The notes: generated from the letters alone by a model not told the origin. DNA of 64,000 nucleotides from Dactylorhiza incarnata (GCA_033032865.1 JAWHQI010000028.1:8389001-8453000), one strand, 5' to 3'. Numbered from the stretch's first letter, positions 30,018 through 41,605 are shown. Program-made: numbers and translations.

Positions 30018-31800
30018 CATGTGATGCCAAGGCCATGAACATGCTGTTCTCAACCATGTTTGATGAAATATTTCAGAAAGTTGCTGATTGCAACTCTGCA
30101 AAAGAAATCTGGGAATCTCTCTCCAGATTAGTTGAAGGAAGCTCTGATGAAAGCAAAGACAAAAAGGCTCTTCTTATATCTTAATATGAGAATTTCAAGA
30201 AAATGGCTGATGAAAGCATTAGAGAAATGTATGGCAGATTCAGTCTCATCATAAATGAGTTGAGAGGGCTTGACAAGGAGATTTCTCTGACAGAAATCAA
30301 TGACAAGCTTCTCATGTGTTTCCCAAGCACATGAGACTCTAGAATCTGGGCCATCAGAGATTCTAGATGCCTCAGAGAGATATTAACAGATGCTTTCCTG
30401 GGAAAGCTCAAATCTTATGAGCTCCTATTGAAAAGCAGGGCTGAGTCAGAAGCCTATGAAAAGACACCATCTTATAAAGAAAGGACTCTTGCATTAAAAA
30501 TTATAGAAGCAGAGTCCTCCACCACTGAAGAGGAAATGTTTAATCTTTTAGCTAAGAGATTCAAAAAGTGGGTTAGGACAGAAGATTCCAGGAGGAGAGA
30601 GAAGAGCTCAAGCAAGCCAAGGTATGATAAAACTCCTAAATAGGAGGTTATCTGTTTTACTTGCAGGAGGCCAGGACACATTTCTACCAAGTGTCCTAAG
30701 GATGAAAAGAACAAGAAAAATAAGCAGAGGAAGGAGCACAAGAAGAAATCTTTCATGAGAAAGGATAAGAAAGGAGGGAAAGGTTTCATAGCTTAGACCT
30801 GGAGTGATTCAGACTCTGAATCAAGCTCCTCCTCATCTGATGATGAAGAAGAAGGTGGACCAGGAGAAGCCTGCTTAATGGCTCTGGAGAATTCCACTAG
30901 TGATGTTGAGGTAAGCATCTTTCGAGACTTTGACTTCTCCTCAAAAGATTTTAAAGTATGTTTCAAGGAATTCTGCCAAGATTTTATTAACAATCAAAAG
31001 GAACATGAAACAATCAAATTAGAACTAGAGGAACTTAAGAAGGAATACTTGTTAGACAATGATAATTCAAACTTAGAGAAAGAAATCACAAAGGCAAAGG
31101 CCTTGGTGGACTCTTTAAATGGAAGGAGTCAAGAGATTAGAAATATCTCACAAAATCTCTCCAAGAGATTTGATCATCTTGACCAAGGATCACAACCATC
31201 CACCAACACACAAATCCCTAGCATACATGCATGGTAAAACCATATAGCATCATTTAGGTCCGAGTCCTGTGAAATTCTTAATTATAATAACCCTAATAAA
31301 CTCACCATATTTAATAAGGAAAACACTAATAATCAACTTGGAATATTAGGAAAACACCCCTAGAAAAATCAAACTTAAACAATATATTTCTTAATAAAAA
31401 GAAAAATACATCGAATAGAACTCGACGTAATTTTATAAATACGTCGACTACAATTCGACGGAGCTCAGCATATGCGTCAACATCCATTCGAAGCAAACAT
31501 GAGGATGCGTCGAATTATATTCGACGCAACCAATATTCTGCATCGAATTGCTATCGACGGAACTATGTAGGCACGTTAAATTACATTCGATGCAACTCTA
31601 AGACTGCATCGAATTCTTCTTGATGCATGGTCTCTGCAGAAAATTTCTCATCATCTAAACCTTCCTTCTTATCTATTCCTAGATGCTTTTATTGTGCTAA
31701 ACTAAGACATATTGCAAGATATTACTAGCATAAAGATGCATCATTTCTTCACCTATGGGGGTATAATGGAAGACCTTCTCATTCTTTCATAACCTCATAT
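30018..31800 (+). pseudogene. COP3 gag, remainder after GYP3
   Basis: Resumes with CDAKAMNMLFSTM and KEIWESLSRLVEGSSDESKD, then MYGRFSLIINELRGLDKE. A zinc knuckle CFTCRRPGHISTKC lies near 30656-30700, then basic and acidic linkers and a coiled coil (LELEELKKEYL, KEITKAKALVDSL) to the TAA at 31237. Further on, in readable frame, come the palindrome-encoded tract (31410-31625) and a second, decayed knuckle CFYCAKLRHIARYY near 31680. Stops at 30182, 30333, 30641 and 30794 break it. The order knuckle, coiled coil, linker, knuckle matches COP1a Gag. Confidence 0.82.
31410..31625. repeat. TCGAA/GTCGA inverted-repeat array inside COP3 gag
   Basis: Six or seven units of the COP3 LTR motif (for example GCGTCGAATTATATTCGACG near 31507) in the linker before the second zinc knuckle. 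Read with the downstream knuckle, the array is in frame and encodes a repetitive Ser-Asn-Tyr-Ile-Arg-Arg-rich tract with a single stop near its end. Confidence 0.82.
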
Positions 31801-33371
31801 GATGATAGAAGAAATAGACCCCAGCATGAGAGGGTCTGTACTAATGTTTAAACTAATGTACAGAGGGAAGGCTGTTCTACCACAAACCAGCAGTTGTATC
31901 TGGACAGTGGGTGCTCCATGCAAAAGATTTGCTGGAACAAAAGATTTGCTGGAAAATTTTAAGGCCAAGGAAGGGCCCATGATAATTTTTGGGAAATCCC
32001 ACTCTGAGCAAACCAAAGGATATGGGCTGCTCAGGATTGGAGAAATCTCCTCTAAAGTAGCTTATGTTGAAGGGCTTCAACATAATCTGATTAGTATCAG
32101 TCAGTTGTGTGATGGTGAATACAAAGTTGTATTCACCAAGTCTTTGTGTCATATAGTAAGCTCTAAGACTGATCAAACAGTTTTGACTGGTCTCAGAAAA
32201 GGTAAGGAACATGTTGTAGACTTTGAGTATACAAAGTCTGAGATCTGCTTATTTAACTACCAATTAGAAAACAGTGAGTTGTGGCATACGAGACTCAGTC
32301 ACCTTAATTTTAAGACCATAGCTAAACTTTCCAAACTCAACCTAGTCAGGGGTTTACCAACTGGTAAATTCAACAAAGACCAGCCCCATAGAGCCTGCCA
32401 ATTAGGAAAGCAGATCAAAGCCTCATTCAAACGAATTGGTAAGAATGATTCTCCTAGAATCCTATTTCTATTGCACATGGATCTATTTGGTCCTATCTCC
32501 ACTCAAAGCTTAGCAGGAAAGTCCTACACCTTCGTCATAGTTGATGATTTTTCTAGATTCAGCTGGGTGTTCTTTCTAAAAGCTTAGCCAGACACATTCA
32601 ATATCCTCTCAAGATTCATTAGACAGATTCAATCTGAACTCAATACACAGGTTGGTGTGATCAGAAGTGATCATGACACTGAGTTTGAGAATCAGTTAAT
32701 GTGTAGATTCTGTGAGGATGAAGGTATCAGGAAAAACGTTTCAGCTCCTAGAACCCCCCAGTAAAATGGGGTGTCTGAAAGGAAAAATAGAACCCTAATT
32801 GAATCAAGAAGAACATTATTAGTTGAATTTAATATGCCAAAGTCCTACTGGGCTGAGGCAGTAAATACTGCAAATTATGTTCTGAATAGAAGTCTCATCC
32901 ACAAGACTAAGTTGAAGACTCCCTATGAGTTGTTGAAGGGAAAAACACCTATAGTCTCCTACTTTAGAATCTTTGGGTGTACTTGCTTTATCCTTAACAA
33001 TGGGAAATACCATCTTGCCAAATTTGACAAGAAGGCTGATGATTGAATATTCTTGGGATATTCTTCATCAAGCAAGGCCTACATGTGCTTCAATAAAAGC
33101 TCTCTCAAAATTGAGGAGTCCATGCATGTAGTTTTTGATGATACTAACATAGTTTACAAGGAGAAGGAAACTTCCACCAGTCCTATTCTATAGGAAGAAG
33201 ACCTGCATGCAGAGCAGGTTGAAAGGATGAGCTTAGTAGATCATCCATCAGTCTGTCAAGAAAAAGAACAACAGGAGATTGATACTGACTCTGGTGAGGA
33301 GTCTATATCAGATGTAGAGGAAACAGCAGCACATGTGGTACCAGCCACAGATACTGTTCCAGTACATGATG
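31801..33371 (+). pseudogene. COP3 protease, GAG-pre-integrase and integrase
   Basis: Protease remnant QLYLDSGCSMQKICW near 31890 (D-S-G kept), then VEGLQHNLISISQLCDGEY, the pre-integrase block LWHTRLSHLNFKTIAKLSK, ACQLGKQIKASF (one Cys of the C-x2-C kept), and the core LHMDLFGP (Asp), IRSDHDTEF (Asp), SERKNRTLIE (Glu). The C-terminal blocks YFRIFGCTCFILNN and IFLGYSSSSKAY follow. Stops at 32586, 32762, 33044 and 33191 plus small frameshifts break it. It ends at SOLO-D2, after which the same linker resumes at 34862. Confidence 0.85.
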
Positions 33372-33376
33372 CTGAT

Positions 33377-34856
33377 TGATGAGTCCAGTTTATATAGTGA
33401 TTTACGGACTCATCTGGGCTAGTTTTCATGCACATGCACTTCACTTTAGGCCTATTTTCAATTCTATTTGATCACGTTGCCCATTTCATTGCTTAGTGCA
33501 CATTTATGCCCCATCTTGGTGTGATTTCATGTATTTTTGTGGTCTAGTATATTTTCATGCAGGTCCAAGGGTTGTGCGACACTCGGGATGGGTTCTGGGG
33601 GATTTTCGGTCGAAAAATCCACTGGTCGTGCGTTTTCCTTCTCGCACGACCAGGCGCACGACCACTGGTCGTGCGTTAATTCCCTTCCCTGTTCGAGCGA
33701 CGGCACACGATCATTGCTTCTTCGCGCACGACCACTGGTCGTGCGCCGCTGACCGTGCGCAATTTTGCAGTTCAGGCCTATGCTACAGGTTCTTCGCGCA
33801 CGATCAGAGGCATTCCTTCGCGCACGACCATTGGTCGTGCGCCTGATCGTGCGCGGTGTTTATTTCCTGCTCCGCCTATAAATAGGCAAGCACGATTTTA
33901 GGTCGGGATCACTTCCAGTCCGCCGTTTTCCGCCTATTTCGGGGGGTTCCGACTCCTCCAGCGCCGCCCACCTTAGGGAGGATCTCCGGACAAGCTTTCA
34001 ACGCCAAATCGTCGCCGGAGCTTCCTCTTGGCCTCCTCCTTCATCCTTGGGCTTAAAGAAGGGAGTCAACCTAGTCTTCTTCTTCAAGATTGGAGCAGCT
34101 TGTGATCATTCCTCCGGTTCGTGACACGAAGAAGATAGGTCCACTGGAAGGTAGTGACAGCCTTCTCTACCCCGGATGCAGTTGAGGACCGAGCTTGGAC
34201 GCGGATTGACAACCCGGCGATTCCTTCCGTGAATCCTCAACAAGACTTCGGAGTCGGTCGATTTCGCACACTCACCTCCTCTTGTAGTTGATAGTTTAGT
34301 TGGATTTCTTATATGTTTGATGAAGTATACTTCTATTTTTTAACATTAGTATGAAATCATGTCTATGTGATTGAGTAATCTTGTTATATTTTCATTTGAG
34401 GTGTGCCTAGTGGTGTGGATTGTTTGTTGTGTTGTGCCGCCCTAACAATTGTTAGTGGTGTGCTTTGCGAAGAGGTGCTTGCGACCCTCATTCCGCCGCT
34501 CTCTCCACTCCATCCGCTAGCCTACTCATCCATCCACTTAGTGATTCGGTGCATTGCGGCCCGTGTAGTCTTCCATCCCTCCTGGCGAAGCAGTGCGCTC
34601 AAGGCCTGCATAGGAGTAGTCGTAGCTATTTTATTTTGTTTTCCGCAATCCAAACCAAGCCTCCCGCAATCCATCCGACCTTAAGGACTTCAATCTCAAG
34701 TCCTCCTCAATAGTCAACTCCACCTTACTGTGTTCCTTCCGAGATCGATACTCGGGGATTTACTCCTCGTTTTATATTACATGAACGATCGGTACACTGC
34801 CGTTTCGTGCTACAGTCGAGCTACCGCCTATAGCGGTGTGTGAGATTTGTGCATCA
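33377..34856 (+). mobile_element. SOLO-D2: solo LTR between COP3 integrase and RT
   Basis: 1480 bp, TGATG...CATCA, flanked by a perfect 5-bp duplication CTGAT (33372-33376 and 34857-34861). Array at 33570-33856, TATA box TATAAATA (33877-33884), then a GC-rich R/U5-like part. Same family as SOLO-D1; no coding inside. Confidence 0.93.
33570..33856. repeat. SOLO-D2 U3 inverted-repeat array (CGCACGACC / GGTCGTGCG)
   Basis: Four to five units such as CGCACGACCACTGGTCGTGC (33655, 33726, 33822 regions), each a near-perfect palindrome, ending about 20 bp upstream of the TATA box. Confidence 0.87.
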
Positions 34857-34861
34857 CTGAT

Positions 34862-36569
34862 GTTCCAACTGTCTTTGAGCAAGTGACAACCCAGGAGGAA
34901 GAGCAGATCCTAGATCACTCAACAAGATCTAGGATGACTCAAAAAGACCATCCTTCAACTTAAGTGATAGGAAACTTGACAGCAGGAGTCAAGACAAGGA
35001 ACTAACTCACAAGTGAGACTATGCTGGAGTGATTTCTATCACTATATGAACCCAAGAAGTTTGAAGAAGCAGACAGTGACCCTAATTGGATATCTGCTAT
35101 GCAAGAGGAACTGACCCAGTTTGAGAGAAACAAAGTGTGGACATTGGTTGAAAGACCAAAGAACTACCCAGTTATTGGCACCAAGTGGGTGTTCAAGAAT
35201 AAAATGGACTCAATATGGGTCATTATCAGAAACAAGGCTAGACTTGTAGCACAAGGGTACAGGTAAGAGGAAGGCATTGACTTCAACCAGACATTTGCCC
35301 CTGTAGCAAGGCTGGAGGCAATCAGAATGTTCCTGGCATATGCTGCCCACATGAAGATAAAAGTATATCAAATGGATGTCAAGTGCTTTCCTCAATGGAA
35401 AACTACAAGAAGAGGTGTATGTGGAACAACCACCAGGTTTTGTCATTCCAACCTTTCCCTCGTTTGTATTTAGATTAGATAAAGCAATATATGGTCTCAA
35501 GCAAGCTCCAAGAGTTTGGTATGACCTTATCCACTTTTCTCCTGGAACACAAATTTGAAAGGGGGGAAGGTAGATAAAACCCTTTTCACAAGAGCACACA
35601 AGAACCAGCTACTTTTTGTACAAATATATGTGGATGATATTATATTTCCATTGATCAATCTTTATGCAAAAGGTTTGCTTACCTTATGCAGTCAAGATTT
35701 GAAAGGAGTAGCATGGGGGAATTATCCTATTTCCTTGGACTCCAGGTTAAACAAATCCAGATGGCATTTTCATATCCCAATCCAAATATACAAGAGAACT
35801 CATCAAAAGGTTTGGGATGGAGAATGCCTCTGTTATGAAAACCACCATGGCCACTAATGCTGTCTTAGATAGATATGAACAAGGTAAGTCATTTGATCAG
35901 AAGACTTATAGAGCAGCCATTGGCTCTCTTCTCTATCTAACAACTAGCAGACCTGATATAATATTTGCTACCTATATTTGTGCAAGATTTCAGGTTGACC
36001 CAAAGGAATCCCACATGAGTTCTGTCAAAAGAATTCTTAGATATCGAAAGGGCACTCCTGAGCTTGGATTATGCTATCCAGCTGAATCTGGGATTGAATT
36101 GATTGGATATTCAGATGCAGACTATGCTGGAAGTAGGATGGATAGAAAAAGCACCTCAGGGACATGTCAATTTCTGGGTGCTAGGCTGATCTCATGGTTT
36201 AGAAAGAAGCAAACCACATTCTCCACTTCTACAGCTGAGGCTGAGTATATTGCTGCAGGAAGCTGCTGTTCATAAATCTTGTGGATGCAAAATCAGTTGT
36301 TGAATTACATCTTTTCACTTGCCAATTCCACAATATATTGTGACAGCTCTAGTGCTATATCAATTGCTTCCAATCCTATTCTCCACAGCAGAACTAAGCA
36401 ATTAGAGATAAGGCACCACTTTCTCAGAGACAATGTAGAGAAGGATAAGATTAACCTTCAATACATCTCTACTGACACTCAAAGGGCTGACATTTTCACT
36501 AAGCCTCTTGATGAAAGTAAGCACAAGTTCTTCATTAATGCACTAGGGATGCTTGATGGAGCTTTGTAG
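34862..36569 (+). pseudogene. COP3 reverse transcriptase and RNase H
   Basis: Linker and the RT blocks [46 protein letters not shown], then a 1-nt frameshift at the MDVKSAFLNG block (about 35380). Next come [23 protein letters not shown], the catalytic QIYVDDIIF (both Asp present, about 35625), and a frame-broken MQSRFERS..MGELSYFLGLQVK. From 35817 RNase H is readable: YSDADYAGSRMDRKSTSG, STAEAEYIAA, YCDSSSAISIASNP, HSRTKQLEIRHHFLRD and ADIFTKPL, ending at 36569 with one TAA at 36273. Function would be cDNA synthesis; this copy is dead. Confidence 0.87.
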
Positions 36570-36670
36570 GTTCCCTTTATTATGTATAAACAACTATTTT
36601 CAATAGCAAACTATTACTGGTCAAAACAACAAGAATCTTAAAGAGAATCATATATGTATACTAAAAGCTA

Positions 36671-36856
36671 CATCGAATACAAATCGACAAAACGTCGAAT
36701 TCTACTCAATGCAAGCTTAGAGAGCACTTTGGAATAGATCCTTCGAATATCATTCGACGTAACATCGAATTGCTATCGACGCTTACGTCGATATCATCAT
36801 TGATGACTTCTTCTCGAAGCCATGTCGACATCAACTCGACGCTCCATCGACATTGA
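36671..36856. repeat. Third COP3 array (CATCGAA/TTCGACG) between pol and the extra ORF
   Basis: Six or so units of the COP3 LTR motif in the non-coding spacer after RNase H, ending about 215 bp before the extra ORF start. A TATA-like CTATAACC follows at about 36919. Confidence 0.78.
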
Positions 36857-37040
36857 TAGGTCGCACACACTTCCATATTTTTGGCATGCTGAATTCCGCT
36901 TTTCTCGACATTGCTTTGACTATAACCCTAAGTTGCGACGATTCATCTACTCAAAACAACTATTGTGCCTAATTTGTCTGGTGCTATTCGAAGTCTCTTT
37001 CTCTCCTCTCTTCTCTCTACCCTCTCTTCGTCTCTTCTCT

Positions 37041-37054
37041 CTGTTTTCGTGCAG
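37041..37054 (+). promoter_or_regulatory. Candidate 3' splice site before the COP3 extra ORF
   Basis: A long polypyrimidine stretch (36995-37045) ends TGTTTTCGTGCAG, with the AG at 37053-37054 and the extra ORF's ATG 18 bp later. This is the usual form of a plant acceptor site and would let the ORF be made from a spliced RNA. Confidence 0.45.
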
Positions 37055-37071
37055 GTACTCTCCAACTTCCA

Positions 37072-38645
37072 ATGGCATCCCCGTCAAACCAGCATGATGT
37101 TGTTGAGGCAGTCAACTTTGAAATTGAGGCGGTACTGTCAAAGTTCTGTTCCCTCTACCTTGATCTTTCTAATGACTACTACCGTAAAGTACGCCGTCAA
37201 CATAGAAGGTTGCACGACCTCACTTCCGAAATAAAGGCCCTTGATGATGAAGCAAGATCGGCAGCCGTGCCTGCTGATGGTTTTACATCCTTCTTCCAGG
37301 ATTTAAAGCAGGGGCAGATTTGTACCAGTAGGCCCAAAGTTCCACAGGACTCGGTCTATACAACAGCAATCCCTCTCTCATTTATTTCTGAAGGAGAGCC
37401 TGCTGTTGTGTCTAAACTACAGCTCACAGATGACGGAGATCCAGGGGGAGTCTTCACTCCCAAGAATTCTGCCAGTAATATAGGGGGAGTCTTCAAGACA
37501 GGGGGAGAGTCATGTCTACTCAGACGATCAGATCCATGTCATGCACATTCAAGGATACATTGCTAATAATCAGACACCTATTCCCGATCCTCTTTAATTT
37601 AGGGTGTCCTCTGGTGATTCTACTACAGAACCTCCCCCTTCCAAAGTTGCTGATTAAGAATTTGACTCAACACCTGAATAAGCTCCAGATCTTTCTGCAA
37701 CAGATCCCATTTCAACACCAGCTCAGCCTCCTTGTCCACCACCTGCTCCAAGACACACAATTGCTCCTATCCTTCCAACTCCTATTCTTAAAGGAAGACC
37801 TCCTTATCAAGGTAGAGGAAGAGGAAGAAGGGGCAGGGGAAGAATTCCAATCTGGGAACAATACACTAAGGAACAAAGGAAAGAGTACAAGAAGGATAAA
37901 TCTTATTATAAGAAGTATGAAAAGGTTGAAATTCCAGAGAACACAATGAAGAACTATACTAATCCAGGACTGGATAAAGTATTAGAAGATATTAGAGAGA
38001 GAGAGAGAAAGGTATTAATATGAAGCAGCTCAAAAGGAGCTTCAAGACAAGAAAGACAGATTAATTGATATACTAAAAAGAGGGAAGGAAGTGGTTGAAA
38101 AGGAGGAACTTGCCAAGGCAATCTCTATTAAGTCTTCTTGGTTTGACTATTCAAGATACACTGCAAAGAACCCTCAAGCTAAAGTGCTTGAAGGAGTAGG
38201 ACAACTCCACAAAGGAGGTATTGGGTGTAATCCAAAGGAAGTAGTGCAGTTTTCTCAGAAAAGGAAGAAAGGGGAAGAGTCACCTGAAAAGGAGAAGAAG
38301 ATGTAGAAGATCATGTTCACAAAGGCATCAACTTATGGGAAAGAAAAGGCAACAGTTGGTGAAACCCAAGCATTGCCTGCTGAATCCAAATTAGAGGAAG
38401 ATCCAGAATCAACTGATCTGAACCTAAAACTTATAAATCTAATGACAGCCAAGATTTTTGGGCTGGGCTTTACACTCAGGGATGTTCATCCTAATACAGA
38501 AGTAGACCTAGAAAAGCTATTCAAAGGCCATGGAAGGATACAGAGGAATCCAAAGAAAGCCAATCAAGCATATTTCAAATATGTGGAGAGCAAATACAGA
38601 AGAGTGTATGAAGATCTATTCTTATTTCTCAAAGACAAGAAGTGA
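37072..38645 (+). pseudogene. COP3 extra ORF downstream of pol
   Basis: ATG at 37072. Pieces in shifting frames total about 500 residues: an N-terminal helical part (EAVNFEIEAVLSKFCSLYLD, DYYRKVRRQHRRLHDLTSEI), a GGVFTPKN..GGVFKTGGES repeat, a Pro-rich part, an Arg/Gly-rich part (GRGRGRRGRGR type near 37810-37840), a Lys/Glu-rich part (KGEESPEKEKKM) and a C-terminal domain (NLMTAKIFGLGFTLRD, YFKYVESKYRRVYEDLFLFL) ending 38645. Position matches the envelope-like ORF of SIRE/Maximus elements, but no transmembrane segment is visible and the RGR and basic stretches suggest nucleic-acid binding. Confidence 0.65.
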
Positions 38646-38837
38646 TACTCACTCTGGGTAATCTATGATAATCTTTTGACTATCATTAATTTGTATCTGT
38701 GCTGTTATCAGATCATCTAGCTTACTCATTTTCTTATGTCTATACTGCTTTGTATGAAATGTTCTATTTATATGAAAGGATTGTGTAAAATTACTTTGAA
38801 TAATTTGTAAAATTTGGTTAAGATAAATAGGGGAGAT
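38646..38837 (+). other. COP3 3' UTR and polypurine tract
   Basis: Short AT-rich spacer ending in AAATAGGGGAGAT (about 38825-38837) directly before the 3' LTR. Confidence 0.8.
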
Positions 38838-40533
38838 TGATGGAAAAAACCCTGATATTTAACTTAACAAATTATATGAAAAGTGATTTTATCCCCTAGG
38901 ATTAAATTACCCATTGTATAATGAGGGTAATCTGGTCATTAGATGTCTTAGGATATCACACTCAACCTAGGGTGTCAAGACCAGATCATGAGATGAATAT
39001 TTGGACAAAGTTAATATTTGCGTCGAATAGAATTCGACGCAACATCGAGTTCATATCGACGCTACACTGATTAGAAGTCCAAGTGGTTCAACCCCTCTGT
39101 CAAAGTAACTCAAGACGACGTTACATCGAATAGATATCGACATAGAGGTCAGGGACTTATTGAAGTAACTTCAGAAGTCGACACTGCTTCTACTTCAACA
39201 CGACGCAGAAGGGGATATCTGTCGAAGCCATCTAAAATCGACGCAACGTCGACTTCATCTTGACGCAGATAATGAAAGTCAGAGCCATGTTGTTCAACTC
39301 GACGGGTGCGTCGATAAGATATCGATGCAACGTCGACTAGCAGAGTTCAATCAGAGCTCAGATGAAATCCAAGCTTCTCCTACAAGAACTCGAAGCTGTG
39401 TCGATAAGAGAGGAAGTGAATTCGACGCTACGTCGAATATAGTCTGTAAAAGTTTAACTTTTCAGCTATCATTCTGATGCCTCTCTCATGGCCCACATTT
39501 TTCAAGACTGTTCTCCAACGGCCTAATAATTGCCTGAAGTAGAAGGAAGCATTAAAGAAGGAGACAAAGGATTTCTTGGAAGTATATTCCTCTTTGGTGG
39601 ACGGGTCGAGAATTAATAATGGAATGAAAGAGAATGTCTATGGAAAAATACCTTTTCAGGTCTTACTAGAAAGGGAAGGAAATTGAAATTAAAGACAGTC
39701 TATAAAAGGATAGAGAAGAAAGAGAAGGATACATCACTCATCACTATCAGTCGCCTTCTTATAATTAGGGTTTCTCTTCTTCTTCCTCCTCTCTCAGGAA
39801 CCCTAACAAAGAAAAGAATAGAAAGAGAATGCAGCTGTTCTTCATCTGATAGAACAGGAGATCTAAAAGCTGCTCTTCATCACCATCACAAAGAAGCTAG
39901 ATCTCAATCAACAGAAGTTCAAAGGATTTGACAAACAAAGCCTCTGCAACTCACACCATGTAAAGCAGAGGTTAATCAAGAGCAGATTTTGTGGAACATC
40001 TGATTGGTTGTTCTTCAAACAGCCATCTCAAGAATTTTGAGAACGGAATTCCTTCAACCTTATCACTTCTTCTTCTCATTCTATTTTCTGTAAAAGAGTT
40101 TTATTAATCCCTCTTCAAAGGATTCAGTAGTTTAAGATCTCCTTATCAAAAGATCTGGTGGTTCAAGATCTCCTTATCAAAAGATCTGGTGGTTCATGAT
40201 CTCCTTATCAAAAGATCAGTGGTTCTAACAGTCTCCTTATCAAAAGACTCTAGCACTGCTGGTGCATTCCTACCAGGTGGTAGAAGAGAGGAGTACCCCA
40301 CATTTTGGGGAGCCTCTATAAAATTCTTTGTGTTTGTGTTGTGATTTTCTGTGCTGTCCCAATCTTCTATTCAACATTTTATTTCCTGCATTTTACTTAT
40401 TCTGCCTGTGTTGTTAACTATAACTCCTTAGTTTAATTTATTTTTAACACAATTAGGATAGAAATATTGTAAATCTCTATTCACCCCCCCCCCCCCCTTT
40501 AGAGGATTCTCAGAGGCACACTGTGCACTTTCA
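38838..40533 (+). repeat. COP3 3' LTR
   Basis: 1696 bp. Starts TGATGGAAAAAACCC and ends ACTTTCA. Array at 39020-39440, TATA position mutated to TGTAAAAG (39445-39452), short TTC run, direct GGTTCAAGATCTCC repeats near 40130-40260, U5 motif with a C run near 40484-40497. Paired with the 5' LTR by sequence and by the flanking TATAT. Confidence 0.95.
39020..39440. repeat. COP3 3' LTR U3 array
   Basis: Same units and almost the same length as 20971-21390, with scattered substitutions in both directions (some halves restored, some broken). Confidence 0.87.
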
Positions 40534-41153
40534 TATATTATTACTCCAACAATACTATTATATTCCTAATATATTTTCACCAATACAAATCCTATCAGGT
40601 TCCAGTTCTTTGCTCTTGTGGTTGCTCACTACAACAAATATGTCAATTAGAAATAAAAAAATAGGAAGGAAATTAATAAAAGTTCTTGAAGATATCCCCC
40701 ATATAGAGGATCCAAATTCTTTAAATCTTGATTGTGTGTGGATTATTTCTTCACTTCCTTGCGTTGTGGGAGTTTCCTTAAACATCTACTTCATCTTAGA
40801 GTGACCCATCATTATTGATGAACTAAGAGCTTCTTGCTTGAGGGAGGAGTGCATAAACTTGAATGGAGGGTTAAATGAAAAATAATTCTAAATCACCTTA
40901 CTCTAATCAATAGTCCTGAATGAACTTTATAAACTTCATATCTCTTATAAATTAGCGTCACCAATGCATCAAGAAAGTCTCATTGGGCGCCAAAAGTAAT
41001 GTCACTATTCTTAGTCATTTTGTTCATTATTATGGCTGAATATCACGATCAGAATTCAAAAGTTATCGCCCAAATGATAATGAAGAAACAGTCAGAGGGA
41101 TGACTTATAACTTCAATTCACACAATATTTGTTAGAATCTTGCGATCTACAAG
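40534..41153. other. Unassigned DNA between COP3 and TAT1
   Basis: Begins with the COP3 target duplicate TATAT (40534-40538) and ends with the presumed TAT1 duplicate ACAAG (41149-41153). One open frame of 93 codons (40523-40804, +) starts inside the COP3 LTR, shows no known domain and is probably chance. No other feature seen. Confidence 0.55.
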
Positions 41154-41338
41154 TGATATGCTCCTCATAAATGGATAAATGTTGCATGGGTTGCGATTAG
41201 CAGAAACTCCATCATAAGAAAGCGGAAATAATAGAAGAGAAGTCCGAACCATATCAACGAAGGGAAGGAGTCCACCGGCGCGCAGTTCACGCCCTGTCAG
41301 AGTCGGTCAAAGCCCAAAGACCGCACCCCACTACTTGG

Positions 41339-41605
41339 GTGTGGTTAGTCCACACCCCACTAAGTGGGGTGCGGACAGCTCGCACCCCGCCTGAGGGTCA
41401 AGCTGCACCCTCTCCATAGGGGGGTGCAGCCAAACTGCACCCCCCCCATGAGCGGGTGCGGCCGAACCGCACCCCCCCCATAGGGGGGTGCAGCCAAGGC
41501 GCACCCCCTATGAGGGGGTACGACCAAACCGCACCCCCATGGTGAGAGGGTGCGGCCTAGCCCCTTCCCGCTAGGGATGCGGCTGAAACCGCATCCCCCT
41601 TTGAC
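41339..41605. repeat. TAT1 5' LTR U3 array (GGGTGCGGCC / CCGCACCCC)
   Basis: About seven or eight units in which GGGGGTGCGGCC and an inverted CCGCACCCCC alternate with short CCATGAGG spacers. Each unit can fold as a strong GC hairpin. Confidence 0.87.

Larger units (their letters stand above)
20789..40533 (+). mobile_element. COP3: complete SIRE/Maximus-type copia element with nested insertions
   Basis: 5' LTR 20789-22537 and 3' LTR 38838-40533, flanked by a perfect 5-bp duplication TATAT (20784-20788 and 40534-40538). Internal order: primer site, gag, protease, integrase, RT, RNase H, an extra ORF, polypurine tract. Without GYP3 (7149 bp plus 5) and SOLO-D2 (1480 bp plus 5) the element would be about 11.1 kb, a usual size for this lineage. 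Many stops and frameshifts make it inactive. Confidence 0.95.

Noticed and set aside
37072..38645. COP3 extra ORF as an envelope glycoprotein
   Set aside because: No signal peptide, transmembrane helix or glycoprotein features visible; only position resembles the envelope-like ORFs.
40523..40804. 93-codon frame as a possible host gene
   Set aside because: Starts inside the COP3 LTR, has no recognisable domain and no gene-like surroundings; treated as chance.
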